A stretch of 64,000 nucleotides of DNA from Dipetalonema caudispina (GCA_013365325.1 JABVXV010000211.1:28276-92275); one strand, 5' to 3'; shown: positions 1 to 12,690, counted from the first letter of the stretch. Notes: generated by a model not told the origin, from the sequence alone. Numbers and translations: made by a program.

Positions 1-1713
1 TTCCTCATGAGAATTGTACTTATGCTAAAAGTCAGAACGGTTAGCAAACTTGTTTAACTCGTTTCACAGTCTCACCAATTTACACCCTACTGAATTGTCA
101 TTAATTAATTCATTTCCCAATAACAAGCTTGATGTGAAATTAAAATACCCTCATTATACAACAATAAGTGCTTCGTTATTTCAAAAGGGTTCTTCCAGTT
201 GGAAAAAAAAAAAAAAAACATCATCCATTTTTCCTGATTTCTCATTGACGATTAGAAGAGTTAATTTAATTAACATGACCTTGAGTAGATATATGGAATG
301 ACAACAATTTGACCCAATGACATTCTCATAAAGTAATGTAACGGTATGTAATATCAAAAATATTACATTTGTATATGGTTGAATTTCTTATTATTAACTT
401 CCAAAACGAATTGTTCGTGTAACTTTGAATCGTTATAAATAAATAACATTATGGAGCATTAAACTGAACTTTTGAAAATTATGAAAATCATCGCTTTAAT
501 TCTAAAATTTCGAACATTGTAAAAGAAAGTTTGATTTGTTAAAATTTTTAAATTTTAAGTTAGAAAATTATTTCTAGAAAAGAAATTTTTTTTTAGCAAT
601 CAATGATTGAAAGAAAAAGTTTAATAATGTTGATAAATTTGATTATGCTATGTCAGATGGGTATAATTTGAAAAATAATTTATATTTGCGCATGTGAAAC
701 CCAATATGTAATATGTAAATAAACGAGTTGAAATATACAGCAGAAATCATTCATTTCAAGATGATTGTCATAAATAGTTAGCGAAATATTTGATTTGTTT
801 ACAAAATGATCTAAAATTTTCCAAATTTATTGTGTACAAAAAAGGGAAATGAAATAAAAAATTTGTACATATTTCAAAAATAAATCGATTTCATTCAACG
901 AATTCTTCCTATAATTGCAAACTTTTGCTAACAAATTTTAACGAGAACTTTATACTTTATATATTGTACATACATATGTAATAATAGTATTCTGGCCTAA
1001 TTTCAATCTTTTTAAAAATATTTTAAACGAAGATTATGAAAATAATGGTAAACATTCATAGCAACGTTTTTTTTTTTTTTTTTTTTTTTTGCTATTTTTG
1101 AAAGAAATGTCGCAAATTTTTATATTGAACAAAAAAAAAAAAATTCACAATAAGATATCATTTTCACAATTTGTCATCTAATTGGAACTATAATTGTTTC
1201 CCAACTTTTGTACAGTTATTTATCGCATCCTAATTCATGATATCATATGAGATGATCTATTCCGAAAATTTAACTTACATGAATCAATAATCTTTTGGAA
1301 GTTATGGTTATGGAAAATATTCCTCAAAATTTTTTGAACGTTATAAAGCTAGAACTGTTTTTTCCTTTTTTTTTTTTTCTTTTTTTTTCTTTTTTTCGAT
1401 AATCCACCAGTGATATTACCTGTAAAATTAGTTAACATCAAATGATAAGTTTATCAAAATGAAGATATCAGTGACCTATCTGATGATGTAAATTGAGAAA
1501 AAAAAAAAAAACTTTCACGAAGACAGATGTATTATGATAAAATGGGCATGAAAAGGGAAGAGAAAAGAAACATGCAGGAATCTCGAAAATTGTATCTTGC
1601 GCACCGGTAATATACCACGACGCATCATTTTAACGGAACCAGTTTTCGCTCGTTAACACACACATACACATACACATACACACACATATATACACACACA
1701 CATATACATACAC

Positions 1714-1760
<47 letters not shown>

Positions 1761-2200
1761 AACAAACCGAAAAACTAAGCCAACCAAAACCATCTATCAG
1801 CTCTTTACCAACAACCACTGCAATTATTGAAAAATATAACCATTCAACGATTATAGCTATTCGTGAAGGTGTGAAAATGCATTTATTGATATATTCGAAT
1901 GAAATACGAATTTCATGTATTTTGAACACTGGTGATAACATTATGATAGCGAAATATTATATTAAATATAAAAAATTTTTGAAGATTTATATAAATAACC
2001 TATATTTATGCCATAATAAAATTTTCTCCGAAGGCAAACACAATTCGTGAAGCGGAACCAGCAAGTTATATAGATAAAACTACCTCCAATTAAGGCTTAA
2101 AGAATTCAAATTCGTGGTATGTCCACATCTAGCGGTTTGTTAGAACATTTAAAAACAAAGATCACCACGCCTATAAGAAATGTGGAAGAGGACATACATT
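1..2200. other. Intergenic, AT-rich, no gene seen
   Basis: Very AT-rich sequence with poly(A)/poly(T) runs, for example a long T tract near 1069-1090 and mixed T/C tracts near 1364-1396. Open frames here are short and do not show splice signals or family resemblance. A CA microsatellite lies at about 1656-1758. Confidence 0.6.
1656..1758. repeat. CA/TG microsatellite with CATA interruptions
   Basis: About 100 bases of CA repeats interrupted by CATACA and TATATACA units, ending in a pure CA run of about 30 bases. The minus-strand reading of this repeat produces a Cys/Val-rich open frame that is an artefact of the repeat. Confidence 0.95.
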
Positions 2201-2237
2201 AAGACTTTATTAAACAAAAATTACAAAGGACGGAAAT

Positions 2238-2663
2238 ATGGAAAGTAAAAAACCAGAAATTAAGACGCCGAGGTCTTTGGCTGTCTCAATCTATAAGAAT
2301 GAAATAAAGACGTAAGTTAATTTTGCTTCCCCTGCTAAAAAACAAGTCCATATTTTGAAAAATTATATAATATCTTAGTTTTGTCAAATTTATTTTATTT
2401 TGAAACAACGAATTCGTAATATCTAAATAGCCATAGTGATCTTTGCAGACAAAACCAGCACTCCGATATTAAGATTAATTACGCATAAAATGATCCTCCA
2501 TACTTCCGCATTAATAACATTATTGTTCCGAATATTTGTGCATTTCACATCATCAAAAATACCAACCACAATAACTCTGCTGAGAACATTTCTTGCGCGA
2601 GAAGCCTTTCCTGTTCTGTTAATGACAGTAGCACTGTCTACCTTACATTACAAATATACATGA
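2238..2663 (+). CDS. Candidate two-exon small gene, unidentified
   Basis: An ATG at 2238 opens a frame that begins MESKKPEIKTPRSLAVSIYK and reaches a good GTAAGT donor at 2311. A possible acceptor ending in CCAG at about 2458 rejoins the frame to a hydrophobic stretch containing THKMILHTSALITLLFRIF and ending at a TGA near 2663. The joined product would be about 91 residues, basic at the N-terminus and membrane-like at the C-terminus. I recognise no family. It would end about 30 bases from the RSRC1-like stop codon, tail to tail. The 2440-2690 stretch is low in stop codons in several frames on both strands, so this may be non-coding or a 3' UTR. Low confidence. Confidence 0.25.
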
Positions 2664-2691
2664 ACCAAGGCAATGAGACAATGAAATTACA

Positions 2692-5004
2692 TCATAAACC
2701 CAACAATTTTGTCCGCCTTTCGCGATATATTTTCAACCAGCGTTCTTCACGTACAGCATGATCTTCGGAAAACTGAAAGAGGAAGTTGTTAAAATCAATG
2801 ATCAAATTCGTTACAACAATTAAATGGAGTGAACAAAAGTACTAAGAGACAGAACTGTTCACAATACATTTCAGGTAAAGACGTCAACTCACATTGAACC
2901 CACTAAATAAGAAGAAGTGACTAACTCCAAGAAGATATGTAGCAGCATTACACTTGAACTGAATATTGGAGGCAAATTAAAGTACAATCTTTCGCCACAA
3001 TTAACCTAATGTGCTTATTCTTTTGATTAAAGCATCATTTAAAAAAAAAAAAGTGGAAAACAGTACATATGAAGCAGCAAAAAATTACCCGTGCATTGGC
3101 GAGAGGTATTTCCTTATCAACTTCAACATCTCCAATTGCTTCCCTTTTCTCGTCGCTATATCTTTTCTCGGCATCTCGCCATTTTGGTCCAAACATTGCT
3201 TTATCATGCTCATCTTCTTTTTTTGTTACCATCGCTGTACGATCCGTTACATCCTAAACAAAACGAAAAATCAGAATAAAAACGATTTGAAGAACCAATC
3301 AACAATTTTTTCCCTGCATAATATGGGTTTACTATTTACGAAAAGCGTAACCACTGGATCAATTAAATAGAACAACCACTATTAATACGAGTTTCCTTCT
3401 CATACAAACGAGCCTGAACGCATTTCGGTGATATCCAAGAAAAATATTACCGATTTTTAAGAAAATTACATTAAAAAATATACAAATGTTGCTCTTCTGT
3501 CTTCGAGATTTCTAACTCTATACTCGCTGCTCCACTCAATTCTTAAATTTTAAGGCTGTTCATTTTGTCCTGGTTGAGGACAGATTAAAGGTAATAAGGC
3601 ACAAAGTTCCAACCATTATCTTTTGTCTTTCATAATTCGTTTGTCATTTTTAAATACAAAAATTAATAAGCATATAAATATAAAGTGAAATAATCTGATA
3701 AAAAAGGATACGTTTAGTACTCAAACACTATTTCCTTAAACAGATTTAGAAATTGAAAGAGTACTCTGACTTTATTATCTAATAAAAATTTCAAATGAAC
3801 CTCTTTCCTAACTCGTCCACCAGCTCCTCCAGAAGAAGAAACGAATGTTGACTGATGGAAACCTTCCTCTTCGATACGTTCAATATCACGATGTCGTGCT
3901 ATCGTTTCCGTAACTGTAAGATCCATAGTTGAATGTGATTCATTTAACAAACCTCTTGTTTCAACGACATCACCGATCTTCGTTTGTGCGGATTCAAGAG
4001 CTGAACGCATTCGTGATTTCATCACTTCTATCTCCTTAAAATATAATAATGAAAGCGCTCTTAACTCATGATACCCTATTCGAACTTTCAGCGATTATTT
4101 TCCGTGTTTGTAGTTTATGTAATACTTCCTTTCAGAGAAACATCAAACAGCTTTCTTTTCCACTTTTCTATAACAAGTACTACTAGACAAAAAAAAAGAA
4201 AAAAACTTCTGTTCAGTTTATAGCTAGATTCACCTTTGCTGTATCCTTCATTTTTTCTTGGCTGGTTCTGCCCCGCTGCTTTGAATGCCCATGTCTGGTA
4301 CTTCGCTTATCATGCTTCTCCCTATAAAAACTGCTGTGAATTTAAACATTATTTCCTTTTTCGCTTTCCCGTTGCAAATATCCTAGAAAATGTTACAAGG
4401 AAAGAAAGAACGAGATTATCTTTATAAATGGTTTTGGAGATTCCTGGAAGAAAATTTGGGGGAAAAGGGAAGAAGCTCACAGATTGTTTTTTCACTCGAA
4501 TTTAATGGCTTAATCGTAAATACCATAGTAAAAAAATTTTTTAAAACCTCAATAATTTACCATCAAATATAAGTTAATCAAACTACCAATAACTATCCTT
4601 ATTATCATAAAGTAAATAATACAATTGAACCTTCCAATTTTTTCATTGCTTCTACTCTTGCTTCGATCTCGACTACGCCAAACATAACTTTGACTTCTTT
4701 CTCGACTGCGTCGTCTACCATTGCTTTTGCTTCCACGCCTTCCATGACTTCGGCTTCTGCTACTACGTCGATCTCGACTTCTGCTCCTACTCCTGCTATA
4801 ACGTCGACCCCGACTTATGCTCCTGCTACTACGTCGACCTCTACTCCTACTCCTACTGTTGCGTCGACCTCTACTTCTGCTTCTGCTACTACGTCGATCT
4901 CGACTTCTACTTCGCGTTCGCCTTCCATAGCTACCACTATCGCTACTCTTTGAAGACCACTGTCGACTACTACCACTTCTATCGTGTTTTTTCAATTTAC
5001 CCAT
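2692..5004 (-). CDS. RSRC1: RSRC1/SRrp53-like arginine/serine-rich splicing protein
   Basis: Five exons on the minus strand (5004-4631, 4321-4234, 4034-3801, 3253-3089, 2772-2692) join in phase to about 313 residues; human RSRC1 is 334. Residues 5-115 are an RS domain of repeated SRSRSRGRRSSR-type units. The middle contains a segment TIARHRDIERIEEEGFHQST, which aligns with the RSRC1 coiled region, followed by the family's QxTF-like step. The end, EERWLKIYRERRTKLLGL, matches the conserved RSRC1 C-terminus (EEKWFKRLIALRQERL). RSRC1 proteins act in the nucleus in 3' splice-site selection and constitutive splicing; that role is inferred from the family. Two donors are GTTC-type (GTTCAA after 4631, GTTCAT after 3801), supported by phase and by homology. 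The RS repeats give a Thr/Ser-rich open frame on the opposite strand that is a shadow. Confidence 0.85.
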
Positions 5005-6917
5005 ATTTCACTGCAAATCATTAATCATTTTTTCGTAAAATCCATATTATTCTCTACATTGAATAAATATCTAAACCAATATTTAGTCTACACTAGCAAT
5101 TCTTTCCAAATTTAATTATATTAACAATTTTCCTATTTTATTCAACTAAATTTGCCTCATAAATTCCTCTCTTTCTCCTTATAAATCAAATCGACATCTC
5201 TAACAAAAACAGGTTATCATTCAGATATCTATATCACATTCAACTAAACAGTGGACTATCAAATTCTTTCCATCCTCATAAAATTGACCTCTAACCTAAC
5301 AATATACTACATTCCCAATCGTTCTTCTAATTCCTTTTTGCGACAAAATAAATTTAATTGCTGCAACGGTTCGTAGCAACTTTGCGACTTTCCCTCCTCC
5401 CCACCAAAAAAAACGATGAACTAACCTATTTCCCGTTTAATTATCTTCGGCAATTAAGCATAGCATAGTTGTGGAATTGTAAAATAAAACAGTACAGCAA
5501 TATTCTCTCTCATCCTTCAATGCTTATTACTAAATCGAATTTCCGGAAATTTTTACGGAATTCTTTATCAGTACCATTTACTTTACCACTTTTTATTGAA
5601 ATGTATTTTAGCATGCAGAAGTTTTTGTAAAAGGATAAATTCAATGATTCCCAATCTCTCGGGGGTATCATTAACGTTAATTATCATTGTTGGTAAATAT
5701 ATCAAAGAAATCTCGAAGCTTTCACTTTCAAAATTCCTTTCCTTCTACATTCGTATGGAAAAAAAAAAAAAAAAAAGTATCGATCCGTTATATTTCCGAC
5801 AAATTATTTAGGTCAATATTATCAATTCATATGTTGATGAGTTGATTTAACAGAAGTTAAGCTATCATCAATTTATCAACACCTATTGATATTTAGGTTT
5901 TTTTTTTTTTCTTCTCAACCAGCTATTACAATTAAGGATATTTGTAACCTTTGTTTTCAACAAAAATATTAGCTTCATTTCATTCAAGCAATGTGAAATA
6001 ATGAATTTAATTCAAGAATCTTTTACTAAAATTTAAGCTATTTTTTTAATCTTATTTTTTATTTCAGCAATATAATTCATCATTCTTCTAATTACCATTT
6101 CAATATCACATATAATGAAATTTTTTTTTTTTTTTTCTACCGGAAGAGAAATTAAAAGAAGGTCATAATTGCTACAATAATCTTTCAGAGATTATTCAAG
6201 TACTTTCAATTTATTGTTGATAAAATTTGATGTAAAAACGTAACCTTTTGCTAATTTCCTTCTCAGTATATCATAGAATCGTTTCAATTGTATTAATTAA
6301 AAACAACGATGAATTTCAAGCTTAATCAATTTTTAATTATTCCCTACCAATGGTAACTTACATCATTCCAAATATGAATGAATCTCCAATATTTTTACTA
6401 CACTGATCTAGATTTGAACAGAATAAGATATCTAACATACAATTAATCCCGAATCAATACTCTTGTGTCAAGAATGATATTTGGGAACTGTCATTAGTGT
6501 GTGTATTAAGTAAATTAATTGTCAAAGCTTATAAAATGGAAAAATTTCTTAGCTTCAATTTGTTTGCTGCATTTAAACATAGACAATGATTATATGAAAT
6601 CGTTCTTATAAATGATTATTTTACTAATCTTTATTCTGCACAATTCAGTATTATTATTCGAAATAACTGCATAATTCATCCAATATCAGGAATAAATTTA
6701 CATTCGAATGATAGTCACAGAAATTAACTAACCAAAGAAACATTCTTTTCAATTATCATCAATTTATCGGTTAATATTGGATGAAGATAGATAGAGACAA
6801 TATTCGTTGTTACAAGCACAATATTTCTCTTCATTCCAGTACACATTCTACAGTCCTCCAGCTTCCTTTGCTACCTAAATAATCCACCTCTAACCTTTAC
6901 AACACTAGACAGATTCC
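5005..6917. other. Intergenic region upstream of RSRC1-like gene, no gene seen
   Basis: About 1.9 kb of AT-rich sequence with T and A runs (5761-5776, 5899-5910, 6121-6136). It should hold the promoter of the minus-strand RSRC1-like gene and the 3' end of the unidentified minus-strand gene. I see no supported exon in it. Confidence 0.5.
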
Positions 6918-8087
6918 TTACAAGAGTACTTCCTTCTTAATATCACTGGAATTTAGCAAACTAGCCGGAGATTTTATGGGAGTTTTCAGTTCTGTACGAG
7001 TCGTTTGGGAATGATCATCGTGTAGTTTGCTCATGCCAACTGCGAAAACTTCAGGGTATATTTGTGATAGACTTAATAACCGTTGATAAAAACAGCAGCT
7101 CTTGAATTGGATCGGTGGAGATTGATGTTTCACCTAAGTAATGCTGGTGTATCACTTTATCGCTCGCCATTGCAATACTTTGTGTCAAAGGACCTTTCAC
7201 AAAGGTTAATAATAAGTGAAGCAAATCTAACATTTTTTTTAAATATCAAATGTGTAGTTTTTAAGGAATCTGATTGATAAACGGAGACTAAAGTAAAGAT
7301 ACCTGAGGATGGAGTCGAAGGGAAACAGCCAATCCAGAAGCATTTGAAGATTCTGACAATTTAGGGTTTCACGTAATACCAGTTCATTAAAGATAATCAT
7401 AAAGAAAGAAATCAAAAAAACTAGTAACATGTTACACCTATCAGAGCTTCAAATGCAGATACTAGGAATCTAAATGAAACACGAAAATAGAAAATTACGA
7501 CTGATTATGAAGAGGAAGGGATTAAAAAATACGGAGGCTACAAAAACGTTTAATTTGTTCCTATATTTCCTACCATGTGTTACCACTTTATTTCAATATA
7601 GGAACATAATTATCGCAATCATTATTGCAAAATTCACTATCCTGAAATCTAATGACTATTTTAAGGAAATATGCCAAAGAATTTGAATCGATAATCAAAA
7701 ATCCGATAGTTTCATGAAATTTTTATAACCTGAACATCACTTCCTACCTATGAATCAACATTTGATAAACGCATTACTATTATTTCATGCATAGAACTCA
7801 ACTAAAGGTAGAGAGGAGCTTAAGACTTAAAAAAAACGGAGATCTACAAACATGGTTTGCTAAAAGTAAATGCGCTTCTCATACCTCAGCACAAATTGCA
7901 AATGTCACAGAAACAAAAAAGTGTTGGGGGAAAATGAGCACACTGAAAAACAATAATAACAAAACTATGTCAATCCTACGATAACACAGCGTTACCGAAC
8001 AATTGCTAGCAGCAAGTAAGAATTTTGACATAGCCAGAAAAAGAATTTACAAATCCAATCCCAAAACTGGATAGAAATACTGCCCAT
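6918..8087 (-). CDS. Unidentified membrane-protein candidate with alternative 3' exons
   Basis: A chain of minus-strand exons fits splice signals and reading phase: 8087-7996 (start MGSISIQFWDWICKFF), 7942-7885 (VLIFPQHFFVSVTFAICAE), 7352-7303 (NLQMLLDWLFPFDSIL), then either 7177-7051 (about 108 residues in all, containing IAMASDKVIHQHYLGETS) or 7098-6918 (about 126 residues, containing KTPIKSPASLLNSSDIKKE). Each internal acceptor is pyrimidine-rich and ends in CAG. The proposed first exon follows an acceptor ATTTTACTTCAG about 35 bases before the ATG, suggesting trans-splicing. The N-terminal half is hydrophobic and Trp/Phe-rich, like one or two membrane spans. I do not recognise a family. 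The gene sits about 0.2 kb downstream of the MFF-like gene on the same strand, so an operon is possible. Transcript evidence is needed to choose the 3' end; the model is tentative. Confidence 0.4.
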
Positions 8088-8271
8088 GAGTTCCTCATTT
8101 CAAGACCTCTTAAATTCCTGAAGTAAAATTAAAAAGACAACAGCCTGTAATTCCTAGTTAAATTATTGAACGCAGAGAAACAACGGAAAAGACAATTCAT
8201 TGTAATATAATACACGACGCATTTCCCACCGTTAATGTAGGTACGCATAACAGTAGCATGGAAAGCAAATT

Positions 8272-9380
8272 CTAAATCTTCTTCTTGAAAAATAAATACA
8301 AAAATAGACCAGTAACACTGAACACATATGTCCACAGTAAGGACTCTTTAGTTTTTCTACGTTCGAAATCGTCTTCCAACTGATACAGACGTGTCGACAA
8401 ACGTCCTAACTGTCGCCTCATTATTTTTAATTCACGCACAGGATTCTCTTCTACCACCAGTGATGATGAAAGTTCCTTAAAATATTACAATATTACACAA
8501 TGATACAGGTTAAGTATCATAAATAATACATTTTTCTCTAGAATTTGATTTACATATAATCAGAACCACATCGAAACAATTTTAGAAAAAAGAATTAAGA
8601 AATATTTTACACAGAAGTGCAACATGTGTAAACGTACGGATTTGAAAAGTAAACAAGGACGCACTTGTAAAGGAGGTGAATCCTTTGGCGAAGGTGTATC
8701 GCCAGCAATTTCCGGACATGGCGCTTTATCGAGTGTCAGTGTACTTGGTGGAGTAGTCAATTCCTACAATGATAACGTTTCAGTGCTTAATGTTCCACCC
8801 TAGGAAACGAATCTATCCTACTCATTGTTAGGGAACTAATTCATAAGTTTCCACAAAAGAAGTCGAAACATAACAATGATATTAAATTACCCAATGTAAT
8901 ACCCTGCTCAGCTTTGAAAATCTAAACACAGCAATGCATTTGCTGGTATTACTAACAATACGAGATATAAAATCACTGCAGAAACAATAATTCGATTTCA
9001 TGAATTTAGAACTATTCCACAACACTCATCACACATCACATGTTTGTACTTATTTAAGATATCTGATGTGTAATGTGGAATAATAACGGTTGCTTTTACA
9101 TAACACAACGTCACTAATAATATCTACTCTCACTTCAAAAAAAAAAAAAAAAAAAATTCACATAAGAACCTACAGTAGTTGGATAGAAGACAGCCATACG
9201 ATCAAGCATTACTTCAGATGGTGGTGCACGATCACCACGTGTTTCATCGCCTCCAGCAACGAGAATTCTTTCTGGTACATTCATCTGATAAGCATACTTA
9301 TCAGCTGCATTAGGAAGACGCTGTTTTGCATATTCCTGATCGGTATTTCCCGCAACAGTAATATGCTGCGGTACATGCAT
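8272..9380 (-). CDS. MFF: MFF/Tango11-like mitochondrial fission factor
   Basis: Three minus-strand exons (9380-9174, 8763-8665, 8475-8272) join in phase to about 169 residues. The N-terminus has the two VPxxIxVAG motifs typical of Mff, MHVPQHITVAG and MNVPERILVAGGDE. The middle is Pro/Ser/Thr-rich (TTPPSTLTLDKAPCPEIAGD). The C-terminus has a heptad-type coiled coil, MRRQLGRLSTRLYQLEDDFE, followed by a tail-anchor span (TYVFSVTGLFLYLFF) and a short lysine tail ending KKKI. In animals Mff is a tail-anchored outer-membrane receptor that recruits the dynamin Drp1 to mitochondria and peroxisomes; the basic tail fits that targeting. The start ATG follows an in-frame TAA and an acceptor TTATTGCAG, which would suit spliced-leader addition. 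An additional upstream exon is possible because a second AG lies 5 bases before the ATG. Confidence 0.85.
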
Positions 9381-10540
9381 TTCGTCTTACACTGCAATAA
9401 TTATTGTAATAACATTCATAAAATTTTTCAAAATACATTACAATACAATTGTTTTATCTCGTGATATCAAGAAAAAAACAAAAAAAAATATATGCTTAAC
9501 AAAATACGATAAGTTTAATATAAATTTCCATTACAAATCAAACAATTGATCAACTGATATATTTGATCATTAGCCTATCACCCAAGTAAACCGTATCTCA
9601 CAAATGTTAGATAACCAATTTACTGAATGAACGAGTGAAAACTGAAACATCCCTGACGAGCAAAATCAGAAAATATTTGGAAGGAAGAATTGAAAGAAAG
9701 AGAAAAAAAAGAAAAAAAAATAGTACTAAAAATTCTTAGCCAATGAGAAATTGATATAATTTGAGAGATAATGAAAAATTTTGATGTTTAAACAAAAAAC
9801 AGATGTAGTTTACGAGAAGAGGATAGAGATTGATAAGAATTGTAAGAGATGGTAGAATAGAGAGGGAAAACAAAAAAAAAAAGGGATGAAAATTTGGAAG
9901 AGCATTACGTCTAAAAATTACTGGAATAAATTAAGCGAATATGAACTATTGATCTCCCATTACATTTGACTATCATGGTATCTATGATCTATGTAGGGAA
10001 ATTTTCAACGGTTAATAATATCATTCAGAATTAAATTATTGTAAATGGAGAACTACTGTTATATAAATGTAGTCGTGGTTTGAATACATTAGACAATAAG
10101 GCTTATAAATATGTAAAAATGGACATGAGCTTTCCATAAATCAAACAATTAACTTAAGTAAACTCATAAATCGAAAAGTAATGAAGTGAAACATTTTACT
10201 GAGTAATTTTTATTACTATCTAGTTATGTTTGCGAGTAATCTTTTTGGAATTACTTTAACACTTTCTTAAATTCGAATATGAATTACTAGTTAGGTAAAG
10301 ATGTGTGAATGTATAGAGATAAGAAAAGATAAACATGAGGTAACTTAGGTAAAAATGCTCATCAAAGAACTAATAAGGGCCTCGTTAAATTCTGCCATGT
10401 CTTTTTACTATATGTTGCCATTTTCGCAAGATGTTTCGGTATTGAAGTAGGAGGAAGTAAAGGGGTTATGTGAATTTGTCCTTAATACGATTCTTCATTT
10501 AAATTAATCCCTAAATAATTGAAGTGAATTACAGGATGAA
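9381..10540. other. Shared upstream region between divergent MFF-like and TRAPPC2 genes
   Basis: About 1.16 kb of AT-rich sequence separates the start codons of two divergently transcribed genes and should contain both promoters. A-rich runs occur at 9471-9488, 9700-9720 and 9871-9882. I see no additional exon. Confidence 0.55.
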
Positions 10541-11902
10541 ATGACTACGGGTCGAGAATATTATTTTGTTATTGTTGGACATAATGATCAGCTGATATTC
10601 GAAATGGAATTTCCTGTAGTTGATGCTAAAAAACGACTTGATTCGGATACACGTCATTTGAATCAATTCGTCGCCCATGCTGCTTTAGATATTATTGATG
10701 AACAAATGCTTACCAATCCTCAAATGTATCTAAAGGTATACATATATATACATTTATATCTGGAATTACTTATCTGTGAATATTTGGAGAACTTTCCTGG
10801 CATTTTAAATGATGCATATATCAGTATTTAAAAATTTTAGAATTAAGTAAATAGGAAGAGATTAAAATTTTAATTTGAGATTTAATGAATATATGTTGTT
10901 AGCAGTGAATGTTTTTGAGGGATACATTGATATAATTTAAAATACGATTTTAAAATGCTTGATATAATGTAATTCGGTTTTGTATAAATATATATAATTA
11001 GTTGGTTATTTCGTATATACTTTCTCACTGTTTATTTAAAATGTAGAATTTTATTGTGTGGCTTAACATAATTTCTTTGCTATTTGATAGGAACTTTTTC
11101 TTCATGATTTCTGCCTTTCTGAAATTTTGTTGTTTCTAGTGTTATTCAGTTTTTGACGAATCGTACTGAAGATTTATTCAGTATTCTGCAAAGGTTATGT
11201 ACGTAAATATCATTCGAATAACACTGACTTGAAGAAATTTTAAAATCACAAGCTATAATGAATAATATGGTTTCATTTTAACTACAGGTTGTGGATAAGT
11301 TTAACGAGTGGTATGTTTCTGCTTTTGTCACTGCAAGTCGTATAAGATTTGTTATGTTGCACTGCCAGAAGAATGAAGATGGAATCAAGCAATTTTTCCA
11401 GGTGTTTTTCCCATAATTTTCTCCAAAAAAATTGAACGTGGTGCTTGTAGAGTGATCCTTTCAATACTCAGTTATTTTAATATAACTTTGGAATACTTTA
11501 AGGAATCTGTTTTAATTTTTTAATTGGTGCAAAATTGATTTCATAAGTATTTCAAGGGAGTTATCAATGTTGACACCAGTCCCTTGTCTACGTACGCTTT
11601 TGTTCCCCATGGAATTTCTCCCTAACTGTTTCCCATGTTATTTGATTTCTTATCTTCACTAAATAATTATTTCCTGTTGAAACATATTAAAGAACTTAGT
11701 AAACATCACACTGTTATGGAATTATCACTTTAGTAAAAAGGTTTGTCTGTTACTTTGAATGAATAATATCTCGTTGCAGGAAATATACGAAATGTATATC
11801 AAACTTTCAATGAATCCATTTTACGAGATTAATTCCCCAATTACATCATCCAACTTCGAACAAAAGTCAATGTTTTATGGGAAGAAATATTTAAACACCT
11901 GA
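10541..11902 (+). CDS. TRAPPC2: Sedlin, TRAPP complex subunit 2
   Basis: Three exons (10541-10735, 11288-11401, 11780-11902) join in phase to 143 residues; human sedlin is 140. The protein starts with the longin-type strand [18 protein letters not shown] and continues with [36 protein letters not shown] and [17 protein letters not shown], all hallmark sedlin segments. TRAPPC2 is a core subunit of TRAPP complexes, which act as exchange factors for Rab1/Ypt1 in ER-to-Golgi transport; that role is family knowledge. The third exon ends at a TGA after GKKYLNT. A possible AATAAA lies at 12025-12030. A UPF0057 gene starts about 0.8 kb downstream on the same strand behind a strong acceptor, so a two-gene operon is possible. 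Confidence 0.96.
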
Positions 11903-12024
11903 TGAATTGTAAAGAAACCTATTAGCAAAATATTCCGGCGATACCATTTTACTAGTTTTCCATTGCAAGAATGCAAGTTAAATCATAATATATATGTATA
12001 GTTTTTGGATATCATCTTAATGAA

Positions 12025-12030
12025 AATAAA
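12025..12030 (+). terminator. Likely poly(A) signal of TRAPPC2
   Basis: AATAAA about 123 bases after the TRAPPC2 stop codon, in an A-rich stretch. It is the first canonical hexamer downstream that I noted; use is inferred. Confidence 0.4.
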
Positions 12031-12680
12031 AATAACAATTTAGAGGACTCATTAATCATGGAGGTACATTTTGAGACTTTATTTTTTCGCAAGTTAGTGT
12101 AACGGAAATGAATCATTCACGTGATGGTGCGCAACAACTTGATAAGGACGAAAATACAATGGTTTGATCTGATTCATCTGTGAAGTTGATAAATTAAGGA
12201 AATTTTCTGTACAGAACCTACCTCTGATTCATTAATCTTGAGTTGGTATCTTATTTCTCGCTGATTTTCAAATCCTCTTTATCCAAATATTGTTTTATAA
12301 AGTTGTTGAAAATGTTTTTAACTGTGAATAAATATATTCAGAATGGTTTTTGACATGATTTTTTCATATTTGGAAATGAAATTTTCATAACTGTATCTTT
12401 ATTATAATCAGATTAAAGGTCACATCATGTAGGGTAATGGAAGTAGTTTGTTAAATGACGTTTAGTTTATAGAGTTGCAGAAAGACTTCGCCCTTCTGTA
12501 ATTCTCTGGAGTTCTCTTCTGTTTCTCTTTGTATTCGTCTTTTTATATGATAATGGAGGTATTATTCATACTGACTCATCGCAATCGATTTAATCACTAG
12601 TGCGCTGGAAATTCAAAATTCAGTTTAAACTTATTCCTGGATGCATTTCTTTACCTCATGCACTTCACAAATGCATTATT

Positions 12681-12690
12681 GTATTTTCAG
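12681..12690 (+). promoter_or_regulatory. Probable spliced-leader acceptor for UPF0057 gene
   Basis: GTATTTTCAG, a near-perfect nematode acceptor, lies 53 bases before the ATG at 12744. No upstream coding exon joins to it. This pattern fits trans-splicing of a spliced leader, or a short 5' UTR exon. Confidence 0.55.

Noticed and set aside
1630..1941. Minus-strand Cys/Val-rich open frame
   Set aside because: Its bulk is a CA/TG microsatellite read in one frame; no splice sites or family.
4690..4953. Plus-strand Ser/Thr/Ala-rich open frame
   Set aside because: It is the antisense reading of the RS-repeat exon of the minus-strand RSRC1-like gene, whose joined exons match the family to the C-terminus.
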